Below, piece by piece: positions 21,757-31,849 of a stretch of 64,000 bases of DNA (position 1 is its first letter; each line of letters begins with the position of its first letter). The notes beneath the pieces are model-generated. The model did not search any database, was not told the origin of the DNA, and worked only from the letters and a program-made list of their open reading frames with translations. The stretch is taken from the NCBI GenBank assembly GCA_963969495.1, contig OZ018317.1, forward strand, positions 31,907,003 through 31,971,002. The letters run 5' to 3'. This DNA is from Ceratothoa steindachneri. Lineage: Eukaryota > Arthropoda > Malacostraca > Isopoda > Cymothoidae. The position numbers and the translations under genes are program-made.

Positions 21757-23050
21757 ACTTACAATTTCAGGTACAAAGTGAAATGAGTTTCATAAAAATA
21801 GTAGCAGGTGCGGGAGGAACAATATTTTGCAATTTATCATTAAGGAAATTGAAAAGATCTTCAAGTGGAACCTTGGTAAATAATGAGCAGACATCGAAAC
21901 TAACAAGGGTAAAATTATTCGAATACTGAATGGCATTGAGTTTAGAAATAAGGTCGTAGCTATTGGTAACATGTGAATGAGAAATGGTCCCAACTAAAGG
22001 TGTAAGAAAAGAAGTAAGCCATTTAGAGAGCATAAGAAACAGAACCAACAAAACTTATAATAGTGCGTAAAGGGAAGTTTGTTTTGTGTGTCTTTACAAG
22101 TCCATAAAAATAAGGAAGGGTGGCGTTACTTGACTTGAATTTTAAAACTAATTCAAGGAAGTTTTTAAGTAATAGCCGTACATTTTTATGGAAATCACTA
22201 TTAACTTGTAGAGTGTGATCTTTCAATACTGGGAGGTAAGTAGCTTGATCACTTAATAAATCGTTAATTTTGGTAATATATGAATTTTTATCCATACAGT
22301 TCCAAACTTATCGGCTTTAGTAATATGGAGGGACGGACTTTTACGAAGAGTCGATAAAGCACGACCAAAACGAAGGGGGTAATTAAGGTGGACAGGCTTC
22401 GCCAGACATTGATAAACACAACCTTTCACAATAGAAAATTGAATCACTGGGGATATCATCGAATTTATCTAAATTGTCCAAACCTTTAGCAATAGAAACA
22501 ATAGAGGGGTGGGATGGGATAGAGAAATTAAGACTATATCCTGAGGCTGTAATAGTATTTTCATCCAAAATTTCGGAAGAAAGGTTGGTAACAGTTTCCG
22601 GTCGGCTATTCTTTGTCCAATGGCTATCCGCGATAAGGGTTTGTAGTTTCCGTTCTAGTTTACATTCCAGTCTTTCAGACTTGATTCTGAGGGTGCCGAA
22701 GAGGGAGTCTTGTAACACAATGTACCAATTAGAAGGGATAATAGCTGTAAAAGCTTCCTTGAAAGCGATTGCAATCTCCTACTTCAATAAAGAAATACGA
22801 TTTAAGAGAAGAATCAGCTCAATTTCACCAAAAGGCTGCCCATTGATCTCTTTATAATAATTGCCATTGAAAGACTTGGGGATAAATTTTTCGGCAAAAC
22901 ACTTCTTAAGAAAGGAGAGATTTAATCTATTGTCGTAAGCACGGAGGAGGGCTGCGCAATATCCTTTAACAGTCGTTTGCAACGCAGGGTAGAGATCGTA
23001 AAAATTGAGAAAGATATGAGCGTAGTTGAAGGGGCGCGCGGGATTCATAA
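21753..23050 (-). pseudogene. Penelope-like element, truncated RT
   Basis: A retroelement whose RT is related to telomerase. The minus-strand reading starts near 23048 (MNPARPFNYAHIFLNFYDLY). It proceeds through an N-terminal region (GSEILxE-like NLSSEILDENTI, about 22560) and a frameshifted stretch at 22300-22400 to RT. It shows LPYFYGLVKTHK (about 22100-22135) and TLVSFDVCSLFTKVPLEDL (about 21850-21905), which is the Penelope motif A with its catalytic Asp. It ends at the TA tract near 21753, before the catalytic DD box and any GIY-YIG endonuclease. Stops near 22780 and 22390 and several frame changes are present. A second, partial copy lies directly upstream in the same orientation. Confidence 0.88.
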
Positions 23051-23059
23051 TGAAATGAA

Positions 23060-23165
23060 TAGCTCACAAAGTAGCAAGTGAGGGTCGCAATGAATGCAAT
23101 GTCCTGCAGGGAAAATTAAAAGGTGCTTCTAAGTACTTTTGAACTTTATTCAGTTTATTCTCAGG
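23060..23165 (-). repeat. Penelope-like terminal repeat between two copies
   Basis: The sequence around ctgcagggaaaattaaaagg and aagtacttttgaactttatt (about 23100-23155) matches the fold-back arms at 21564-21694. It lies at the junction of two head-to-tail Penelope-like relics, where a terminal repeat is expected. Confidence 0.75.
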
Positions 23166-23735
23166 GATAACTACATGATAAAATAATATAATAAGGGTAT
23201 ATATTAGCTAGTGAAAGATAAAGGACCGCCTCTAAGGCAAGAAATCACCAAGTTTGGGGGTTTGATAGTGGTGAGGGTGGAGGTTTCGAAGTGTTCCATG
23301 AACAAGTTGCGAAGAATGGGGGATAACGGGTTCCCCAAACTAAGGTCATATTTATGTCGAAAAAAACCTATTTCGCTGTTAAATACATTGTGGGTAACAC
23401 AGTTTAACAAGTTTAAGAATTCTTATTTGGGGTAATGGGAGATTTAATTTGGGGTTATCTAATACGTTCGCTAACAATGAAAGAGCTTTATCAATCGGGA
23501 CATTGGTAAAAAGGCTATCGACATCAAAACTGACAAAGCAACTATTTTTATATTGATTTTCCTCATTTTTTCGATAAAATCAGAAGAATGAAGTATATGG
23601 GATGGGGACATTAACCCAACCGCGTCAGAGAGGATGGACACCAACCATTTGGAGAGTTTGTAGGCCTCATTTCTTAATTTCCTGCAAGGATTGAATAAAA
23701 CATTGGTAATAACTAGTTTATTGTGTCTAAAAACA
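23166..23735 (-). pseudogene. Second Penelope-like element, RT fragment
   Basis: An RT fragment on the minus strand. It begins near 23735 with ITNVLFNPCRKLRNEAYK, continues LSKWLVSILSDAVGLMSPS (about 23590-23655) and then a degraded motif-A zone. It resumes at about 23410 with NLLNCVTHNVFNSEIGFF and LSLGNPLSPILRNLFMEHFE (about 23280-23340), the Penelope GxPLSPxxAN block. It stops at 23204, where the terminal repeat follows, so no GIY-YIG domain is present. The 5' end abuts the mariner relic. Head-to-tail with the copy at 21753-23050, a known habit of Penelope-like elements. Confidence 0.85.
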
Positions 23736-23736
23736 T

Positions 23737-24963
23737 CATATTAAAACATGAGTCTTTGGACTTTTCTTCTTTATTCTAGAGCACGTGTTCGAGATGACCT
23801 CCATTTAGCTCTGTGCATTTCTTGAGGCGCAGCACAAAGTTGTCGATGACGTCCTTACAAACCGACCGACTAATGGCTCTGATCTCCTCCCTGATGGCTT
23901 CCTTGAGTTTCGTGATGGTCCTGGGTCTCTCTGCGTACACCTTCTCTGTAAGGTAGCCGCAGAGAAATAAATCTGGGGGCTAAGGTCTGGGCTATGAGGT
24001 GCCTACTCAAAATCAGTTCTCTTTCAGTCAATCCCGAGACAGGTTTGAGGTGTGAGAGCTTTCTCCATCTTGCTGGAACCAGAACTTTCTGATCAGCGAC
24101 GGAAATAAGGTCTGCAGTTCCCTCTTGAAGGTTTTGAGGATCTCAACATATAATATTCTTTGTGACTGCCACTGTCGCGCAAGATTTCTCGAAGAAGAAT
24201 GGTCCGATGATGCCTCTGGCTGAGATTGCAGTCCATACCCTGCACTTAGGGGAGTGTAGGGGCTTGATGGCTACTTCATTTGGTCTGGAGGTCCCTAAGA
24301 CGACATTTGTCTTCGAGGTTACCTTTCCTTCAAGATGGAATTAAGCTTCATCTGAAGTCCAAAGGAGGTTAAGGAAAGTTGGGGTCTCCTGAATCTTCTC
24401 CAGTATCTTGACTGCCATGGCTTTTCTCTGCTCTTTGTCTAAGGCTGTAAGGGTCTATTCCGTGTGTATTCTGTATTAATAGTCCTTTACATCCATTAAC
24501 AGCACTCTCTTGCAAGTCTTACGGGATATACCAAGAGACTGACTTCGCTTGCGCACACAGCGTTTTGGACTCTGCTGAACTGACTCTCTCAGGCTTTCGA
24601 CCAGTTCAGCTGTACGCTTTCTGAGGCGTCCTTAATGGCTTGGACGGTTTTTACTGGCTGCATTGAGGTTCTCCATTGTCCCATAGTTCTCGAAGTGGTC
24701 AACCCAGTCCTAAATTCTACTCTTGTAGCTGTTTTCTACACATTCGAAATGATGCAAGAAAGTGTCCTGCACTTTCTTGAACGAGCCTGTCTTGTAGTAA
24801 TGTTCGACGCAGTATATTCTTTGCTGGAGCTCGTATTGAGATCTAGTTGTGTTCACAGTCATTGCTTCTGTCGTGCCCTGCAAAGTAAGGGTGATTAGTG
24901 AATGAATGATATATCACAAAAAGTGTGTGCAGGTTCGTTTTGGGAAGGGGGAGGGGTGACCCT
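23737..24963 (-). mobile_element. Mariner-superfamily transposon
   Basis: An element of about 1.2 kb on the minus strand holding the transposase relic 23776-24862. The right end carries agggtcacccctcccc (read inward from about 24963), followed by aaacgaacctgcacacac, a plausible TIR. The matching left end could not be located with confidence, since it merges with the Penelope-like fragment. A (TA)n tract starts at the right end. Confidence 0.65.
23776..24862 (-). pseudogene. Mariner-superfamily transposase, nearly full length
   Basis: A transposase relic of about 360 codons. The start at 24862 reads MTVNTTRSQYELQQRIYCVE, an N-terminal helix-turn-helix. Further on are RKRSQSLGISRKTCKRVLL, then TSDEA-stop-FHLEGKV (about 24350, first catalytic site), VWTAISARGIIGPFFFE (about 24200) and FWFQQDGESSHTS (about 24060, second Asp in QQDG). 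The C-terminus reads FLCGYLTEKVYAERPRTITK and ends CTELNGGHLEHVL with a stop at 23776. There are stops near 24690, 24620, 24470 and 24340, and a frameshift in the PDLSP region near 23985. The WGYLKxxVY and GGHxE ends place it in the mariner-related group distinct from the copy at 4360-5649. Confidence 0.9.
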
Positions 24964-24964
24964 G

Positions 24965-24965
<1 letters not shown>

Positions 24966-25001
<36 letters not shown>
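24966..25001. repeat. (TA)n microsatellite
   Basis: A TA run of 36 bp abutting the right end of the mariner-superfamily element. Confidence 0.95.
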
Positions 25002-25003
<2 letters not shown>

Positions 25004-25567
25004 AATGAGTCATACCGCAAAGAAACAGAAGATAAAGAAATATTTTAAATCCAATGTATTGATCAGAAAAGCAAAATGGTGAGCAGAAAAAATCTTATAA
25101 GGAAAATAGTGAAATTTGACAAAGCAAATGTTTACAACACAATCTTATAAATACATATAAATAGGTTACACCTTGCAGAATATCTCATTAAAAAAATAAG
25201 CTTTATTTGTTTGTGAATATATTTGTTAATAATAGGCGCCCTACACTCCTTTCTTTACTTTTTAATTACGCCTCGCCAGGTCAAATCAACTAGCTCGTCT
25301 CGGGGCTGAGCTCGCGGTTGCGCAGAGTAGCGAATCTCAGTTTTGATTCAACGCCGCATTGTTCCTGGTAAATCTCTCTTTTTCCTCCCTCTTTCCCGTC
25401 TTACTTTATATATCTTTTGTGAAATACTATGAAGCCCTTAAACTCGCCCCCCTCCCCTGGGAATCCGCAATAGAAAACAGTTTTCTTTTGTTCCCCTTTT
25501 AGCTCAGAATTAGATCGCTGGAATTCTCCCATCCCTCGACTACATTCATCTCTTTACTAATTGAGTG
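25002..25567. other. AT-rich DNA, nothing recognised
   Basis: No gene or element seen. It contains a short GC-richer stretch at about 25265-25345. Confidence 0.5.
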
Positions 25568-25575
25568 GTAATTAC

Positions 25576-25847
25576 CAGTGGTGGACAGTCCGTCAGTACC
25601 GATGACGGAAGGTCCGTCAGACCGTCACTGACGGACTCCCGTTTCGCAGACGACTGACGGAAACATTATTTGCCGAAGGTCTTCTTTGCTTTTCGGGTTA
25701 GTGACGGTTCGGGTGACCGCCGAAAATCGCTTCTGTCGGCTGTCGGCGCTTATTCCGTCAGTCGTCAGTCTGCCAGAGAAACGGGAGTCCGTCAGTGACG
25801 GACTGACGGACCTTACGTCATAGGTACTGACGGACTGCCCACCACTG
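25576..25847. mobile_element. hAT-type MITE, strongly palindromic
   Basis: A 272-bp non-autonomous element. It starts cagtggtggacagtccgtca and ends with the near-complement, so the terminal cagtggtgg matches a common hAT TIR. Flanking 8-bp direct repeats, gtaattac (25568-25575) and gtaattag (25848-25855), differ at one base and fit the hAT target-site duplication. The arms extend about 70 bp inward through iterated gtccgtcag/ctgacggac, so the whole element can fold into one hairpin. It has no coding capacity and would depend on a hAT transposase elsewhere. Confidence 0.9.
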
Positions 25848-25855
25848 GTAATTAG

Positions 25856-26180
25856 TTACCAAATCCACCTTCTGACTCTAAGAACTTACTCACCTGGTGG
25901 CTTACTGAATATCCAGATAATGGGGCTATTGTTTCAAGATCTAGAAGCACCCCTAATACAACTACTTCAGAAAACCGCAACTCTTCCCCCTTTTCTTGCC
26001 CTATCTTGTCTTTCGGCTACCTATTTTAACTACCCCCAAAACTCCCCTACATAAATCAAGTAAAGAGTTTTTTTATATAAACTGTTCTTTTCTTAAAACC
26101 ACGATCTCGAGCAAGGAAATAACGAAGTGGTCCTACCAAATATCGGACATCCCTTGACAATCTAGAATCTTCTAAACTAA
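25856..26180. other. Spacer before Tc1 relic
   Basis: AT-rich, nothing recognised. It may include the decayed left end of the Tc1 element. Confidence 0.4.
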
Positions 26181-26258
26181 ATGCGAGGTTTCTTTCGTCA
26201 TCGTGTAAGGATACTGCGTCATTTCCTACAAGATAGTGGTACTGTCAACATCTTCATC

Positions 26259-27236
26259 ATGGGAAAATACAAACAAATCAGTCACGATCTTCGTGAACGC
26301 GTAGTAGCCCTTCATAAAGATGGACTTAGGTACATAAAGATCTCTGTACAGATTAAAGTACCTCAAGCTTCAGTTGGTACAATAATACGCAACTGGAAGT
26401 CTCGTATTTCAATTCATCCTTTGGATCGTTCAGATCGCTCACGGATGTTAACGGAACGTACAGCTAAAAAACTTGCTAGAACACTATGTGATAAATCACG
26501 AACTACTTTTAAAGAGCTGCATTAAAATCTGGAAACAAGTGGAGTTGAAGTTAGCAAGGATAAAATAATTAGAACGCTGCGTCGTTATTACCTCTTTTCT
26601 CGTATTCCAAGAAAGACTCCACTGTAAAGCTCGCTTCGTGTTTGCAAATGAACATTCAAATAAATCGACATCATTCTATAAACAAATCCTTTGGTCAGAT
26701 AAAACGTAAATCGTAATTTAGGTCGCAATTCAATCAGTAGGGCTTAGAGGAAAAAAGTGTGTAGCTTACGCACCAAAGAATACTATGCCTACAGTCGAAT
26801 TCGGTGGTGGATCATTGTATAGTGTTGTTGTTGTTTTTGCTCATCAGGGGTTGAAAGAATGGAATTAATAGAAAGAATTTTGGAAAGAAATTTATCATTT
26901 AGCGTTGGCTTTCTAAACTTAATATCAGGATGGGCATTTAAACAAGACAATGACCCTAAGTATACAACAAAACAAACAGAATTTGCTGCATACAGGTAAA
27001 GTTAATATTTTGGAATGTCCAAGTCAATCTCCTGACTTGAATCCCATCAAAAATTTGTGGAGGGAATTAAACTCATGGTCCAGAAAAGAGAGCCGAATAA
27101 CTTATCTGATTGGAAGAAAATATGTTTGGATAAATGGAACAAAATCAGCCCAACCACCAGTATAGAGATTGTAGGAGACTATTCAAAGCGCCTGCAAGCT
27201 ATAATTGATAACAAAGGTTATGCAACCAAGTACTAA
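26259..27236 (+). pseudogene. Tc1 transposase, broken
   Basis: A Tc1 transposase relic of about full length (326 codons). The start at 26259 (MGKYKQISHDLRERVVALHK) is chosen because Tc1 proteins begin with this helix-turn-helix; an in-frame ATG at 26181 is further upstream. DNA-binding part: VPQASVGTIIRNWK and RTAKKLARTLCDKSRTTFKE, up to a stop at 26522. Downstream pieces: EFGGGSLYSVVVV (about 26800, the GGGS block), a badly decayed central part and LECPSQSPDLNPIKNLWREL (about 27010-27070, with the third catalytic site). The C-terminus is DNKGYATKY with a stop at 27236. The first catalytic Asp region (near 26700) is lost. TIRs were not resolved. Confidence 0.9.
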
Positions 27237-29570
27237 ACCATGTCTATATGAATGTGTTGTAAACTTTTGCGTTGTTAAATTTTCCTATTATCCATATAAA
27301 TTTTTCCTGTTCAGCATTTTGCTATTCTGATCGTTACATTGTATTTATTTATTACATAAAATTCAACTTGCGTTGTAAATTCAATCAACATGCGTTAAAA
27401 AGTATGTAAATTTGCATTTCTACTAGTGTGCTGTAAATTTTGCGATACAGCCTGGTCGAGTGGAAAACACCGCCTTGTAATACAGCGAAGTAAAGCTAAT
27501 TCGAGTTTGGTAAGTAATTGGCTGGAGTAGGACTACACGGAGGTATCTTATCTCGAACCATAGGTCTCTACTAGATAAAAGGCCTTGGAATGAGTGTAGA
27601 TCGATGATAAAACCTCTTTCATTTTTAATATTGATATTTCTCACTGATATCTGACGCGTTTCAGGCTGCTACACTATGGTCAAAGATGTGAAAATCTCAT
27701 TCCTCCACTTGCATGGCGTCTAGGATCGCCACTGTTTCAAATAAAACATCAAATATTTATGTCTAAATGTCTGATGTCTGAGAGAAGCGAATATTTTCAA
27801 TGACTAACACAACTAAAATATTTCCTAGAAGAGGAAACCAAAACAAATGTAAACAACCGACGCAGGCTGAAATACCAAGATATTAAGAAGTAAAAACCCC
27901 CCAAAAAAACTAAGAGGTGCATAGATGAGTGTAAATAGTGAAATATAAAAAACTGCATAAATTAGTTGTAAATAATTAAATGGCTAAAAAGGAGAAAGAC
28001 CCAATAAATTGATTAACTACTGATTCTCTTTTGTAAATGGACGTCATCAACAAAGTGGTGTTTTCAATAGGTAAATAAACAAACGGAAGGCGGAAAATAT
28101 CTAAAACCAGGAATTGATAGAAGCGTATAACTATGCCTATAAATGTCATCTGATTGCTATTGACTGAGATTCATCTAAATTAACCTGTCAATTCGAGGTT
28201 TTCTATCTCAGAAAAAATAAACTTTTAAATTTACTTTTAACCTAATATTTACACCATTGAATCTTCTGGCAGGATAAAAAAACCACGTAATCAAAGAAAA
28301 CAACGTTCACGCGGGCAAATAAAACCATCAAAACATCAGTCGCCATCACCTTCCAATCCTGGCTTTCAGCCACACGATCTCAAATCGGTATTCTGAGATC
28401 AGACAATGGATTCCTTAGCTTCGCTCTCACTTAAAATCAGCCGCTGATGGCGCTTCACTTCGTCAGCCAAATTCAAAGTTTGACGAGCGTGAATGAGCGG
28501 AGTGCAAGCCTAACATAACTGTCTTCTAACGCTCCTGAGAGAGGATTCGATGTCTTCCTGGCGCCAGGTACCTTCCAAGAGGGGTATAAGAGGCGCTCTC
28601 TAGAAAAGAAATGCGGACTGGCACGAAATGCTGGGTATATCGATAAAATGGGAGGAGTGAAAAGAGCAAGAGAAATCGGCGGAAAACAAATTTATTGAGG
28701 ATAGAATTAAAACACAAAACATTAATAGGATTAAAGGGAAATATTATGGAGGGGAAGAGAGAAATACACGTTAAAGGAGGAGTGCTAAAGGATACAGAGC
28801 TTCTGATCTTCTTCAGTGAACAAGAAATATTTCAAGAGCCCACCAGTTATCGGTTACTTCTCCTCCCTTTAATAGAAACAGCGCGCGGACGCTCTACCAA
28901 CACACTTGCCCAGTCATTTGCACGCAACATCACCAAAAATACATATACATCCACACGCATGTTTCCGTTCACAAGTACACCGGCTTTCCGTCGCTCGTTA
29001 ATGCACACTTTCCTATACATTCTCTCTAAACTCACATACCTTATACACCTTTGCTGCCCCAGCTAAGCTAAGCTCGGGTACTCCCTTCTCCGTATCCTAG
29101 AATTTATGGACGGGGTTGGATGCAGCAGACGGGGCGGTGAAGGTCGATCCCATTTCCTGCGCCTCCTTTAATCAAGGAAAGAGAGACTCTACAGCGCAGC
29201 TTTAAACTTAACTTTTCCACAGAAGCGCCAGTATAGATTTGGTGTTTCGGCAGCGTTGTTCAATCGCACTTCGCCGTCACTCGAAGAAGAGGCTGAGTTG
29301 CAGACACAAACTGCCAGGCGCGTCCGCGCGCGAGCATGCATTAACACGATCCGTGTTGCGATCCTTCGTTCTTCTTTCTCCACCTCACTGGTAAAGGTTC
29401 TAAGATGTCAAAATAAATGGGATTATGCTTCTACTCAAAGCTATCTGAAGACGATAATGTACTCGGCTATTCTTCATTTTCAGTGAAATTAGAGCAAAAA
29501 TGGATCCCTTTCTCTCATGTCAGATCGCTAAATATAAAATGACTTTTTTACTTTTTTTCTACCAAACACA
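27237..29570. other. AT-rich DNA with a SINE-like segment
   Basis: No protein gene supported. It includes the tRNA-like segment at 27447-27525. The open frames of 60-123 codons at 28526-29486 overlap on both strands and show no domain. Confidence 0.45.
27447..27525 (+). repeat. tRNA-like segment, possible SINE head
   Basis: The sequence tggtcgagtgg (27453-27463) fits the RNA polymerase III A box. The block ctaattcgagtttgg (about 27496-27510) is a B-box-like element at tRNA spacing. Between them, cgccttgtaatacagcg resembles an anticodon arm. The folding is imperfect, so this is more likely a tRNA-derived SINE or pseudogene than a working tRNA. Only one copy is visible here. Confidence 0.4.
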
Positions 29571-29655
29571 CACTCTGTCTCTCTCACATACTCTCACTCT
29601 ATCACACTCTTACACACACTATCTTTTCTCGCTCTCTCACTCTCCTTCCCTCTAA

Positions 29656-29716
<61 letters not shown>

Positions 29717-29776
29717 CTATCCCCATATCTATCTATCTATCTCCTTTGCGCAAAAGCGTAAACAGACAGACAGACC
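29571..29776. repeat. Compound microsatellite (CT/CA, TA, ATCT, GACA)
   Basis: A CT/CA-rich stretch (29571-29650) leads into (TA)n at 29660-29714, then ATCT repeats near 29727-29742 and GACA repeats near 29763-29776. Confidence 0.93.
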
Positions 29777-30059
29777 GCTCGTAAGAGACCTTATATTTGG
29801 CTTCAACTCTAAGCTTCTGGATAGTTTACAGTCGTTATTAGGTTCCCTTTGAATCATAACCTCATTCAAGTCTTTAAATCTCTTCAATATACGTAATAAA
29901 AAATGTAGAGTTCATCGATTACAACACTGGATGGAAATATATAATCTAATTGACAGTAACTAAGTAAAGGACAAATATTCACATCAAATTTATCTCTTTG
30001 TCCTTTGAGCCATTATTTGTTCGTCCCTGTGCAATGATAAAAGGAGATTATTCTTCAAT

Positions 30060-30370
30060 TTACATTTATTAACAGACTTTTCCCAATAAAGACTTCCCCC
30101 GACACAAACATTTCCCACTACAGATATTGCCCCCCTACATAGGCTTTTTCTAAATCATACATTTTTCCCTAAACAGGTTTCTCCCTAAACCAGGGTTTTC
30201 TAAAGGCAACCTTTTCCACTAAAACAGTTTTATCCCATAGCAAAGTTTTTGCTTAATATATGTTTTCCCAACCTATACTTTTTCGCATACACGTTTTTCT
30301 TAATGCAGTCTTTTATCCTTACGCAAAATTTCCTATTGCATACCTTTCCTCTCATAAAGCCTTTTCCTAC
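30060..30370. repeat. Degenerate short repeat rich in TTTTCCC
   Basis: An irregular array of roughly 20-28 bp phrases of the form tttttccctaaacagg or ttttcccactaaaacag, best seen at about 30115-30260. The period is not constant. It ends where the 5' part of the LINE begins. Confidence 0.5.
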
Positions 30371-30560
30371 CAGAGTACGGCAGGGTCGGAGCTCAGGGAG
30401 ATAAACGTCGGTGCGCCTGTTTCTGGCGAAGAAGATCCGGGTCCCCATGGGGAAGGTCTCTGCAACTCAGGTGTCATTCGAGGGGCTGTGCCCTCATCAG
30501 GGTACAACAACTTGACCGTACCGCAGGGAAACAAAACATGCGAGGGTAGGGAACGTGTGG

Positions 30561-31451
30561 AATAGCCCGCGTTCCCTTAAATGCCTACTCCTGAACGCCA
30601 GGCCAATACGAAACAAGTGGGAGGACCTTGTGGTCGTATTGCCCAGTGACACCTAAATAGACGCAGTTGCCATCGTAGAAAGTTGGCTTCGCACTGACAC
30701 GCGAGATTTTGAAGGTGAGTATATGATTCCCGGTTACATGATGTTTCACCACGATAGCCCCAATCGAGAAGGTGGCGGAGTGTTGGTATACGCCCGTAAC
30801 TGCTTTCCCGTGGTTGATTGTAATGTTAGAAGTGTCGAAGAGATCCTAGGAGTATTTCTAAATGGTTGCTACCCATACCGACTCGTAGTGGTATACATGC
30901 CGAAAAGGCAGACTATAGAAATGGACTCGAACCTGTACGCTAAACTTGCCGAGTTGGTGGAAAATCACCCAAGCCTGATTATGGGCGATTTTAACTGTTG
31001 TGGAGTTGACTGGAGTGATAGATCGTGCCCCGTGGAGGGGAGACGACTCATCGACTTCGATGACAATAACTATTTGACATAGTGGGTCAAAGAGCCAACA
31101 AGAGGTGATAACTTGTTGGACTTGGTGTTTACCACCGATGATTACTTATTCTCTAGACTGAGTGTGGGTGAAAGTTTGGGCGGTACATAGCGATCACCGA
31201 ACAGTCTTATTCACCATACGCGCCACAGATGTCAGTCTCTCTTACATTACCGCCTCACAAACTTCAACAGTTAAGGAGATGCGATAGGTCGACTGGAACC
31301 TGCAAGTGGTGAAAGTGCCTCAGCCAACTTGCTGAGATTCAAAGACCGCTTCATGAACCAACAGTCTACGTTTGTTTCCCCAAAAGAGGTGAATTAAAAA
31401 TCTGCTCAACTAAAATGGTTCAATAGCAGCATCGCCTTAGCAATTCCTAAC
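30561..31451 (+). pseudogene. LINE endonuclease domain
   Basis: An AP-type endonuclease that would nick DNA for target-primed reverse transcription. In about 30570-30720 the reading gives LNARPIRNKWEDLVVVLP and IDAVAIVESWLRTDTRDF (the ExWL motif). The frame from 30723 gives REGGGVLVYAR (about 30768-30800), YRLVVVYMPKRQ, LIMGDFNCCGVDWSDR (about 30978-31025, GDFN motif) and DFDDNNYLT-stop-WVKEPTR. Next is NLLDLVFTTDD (about 31110-31145), then a frameshift before the SDH motif, which reads as HSDHRTV in the shifted frame near 31188-31205. The tail WFNSSIALAIPNRNN is the linker, after which the insertion begins at about 31452. Confidence 0.88.
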
Positions 31452-31845
31452 AGAAACAACGTCTGCTAAGCAAAGCGGCGTGCTCTAATTTATCCTGATG
31501 TATGACTTTCCGACCCTCAAAAGTTTCAATAATTTCCTGAATAACCTTTAGGAGACCTTGGCAATTATATCATTCGAAAAAGAATGTAAAATAACATAAG
31601 AGTTTCAAATTTCTTTAGAATCGGCCGAATAGTTATGATGTTATTTCCAAAACAAAATGATTCCCGGGCTCACCTTGGGAGGACTTTGACAATTATATCA
31701 TTCGAAAGAAAATGTAAAACAACATAAAGGTTTTAAATTTCGTTAGAATTGGCGGAATTGTTACAATGTTATTACCAAAACAAACAAAAAGCAAAATGGG
31801 GACCGACCAACATAGTGAGATATAGAGTCGCGCGCGACTAAAAAG
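31452..31845 (-). mobile_element. Short copy of 128-bp-unit element (copy A)
   Basis: It lies in reverse orientation inside the LINE. The head, read on minus, is tagtcgcgcgcgactctata (with a perfect 14-bp palindrome agtcgcgcgcgact), then ggtcggtccc. It has two tandem units with anchors tatgatgtta (31634) and tacaatgtta (31762) exactly 128 bp apart, and a tail of about 110 bp. Head, units and tail all align with the longer copy at 53400-54195. The unit carries no open frame. The LINE reading resumes just beyond it, so it is an insertion. Class unknown; the head, tandem core and tail plan recalls non-autonomous Helentron/DINE-like elements. Confidence 0.75.
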
Positions 31846-31849
31846 AGCT

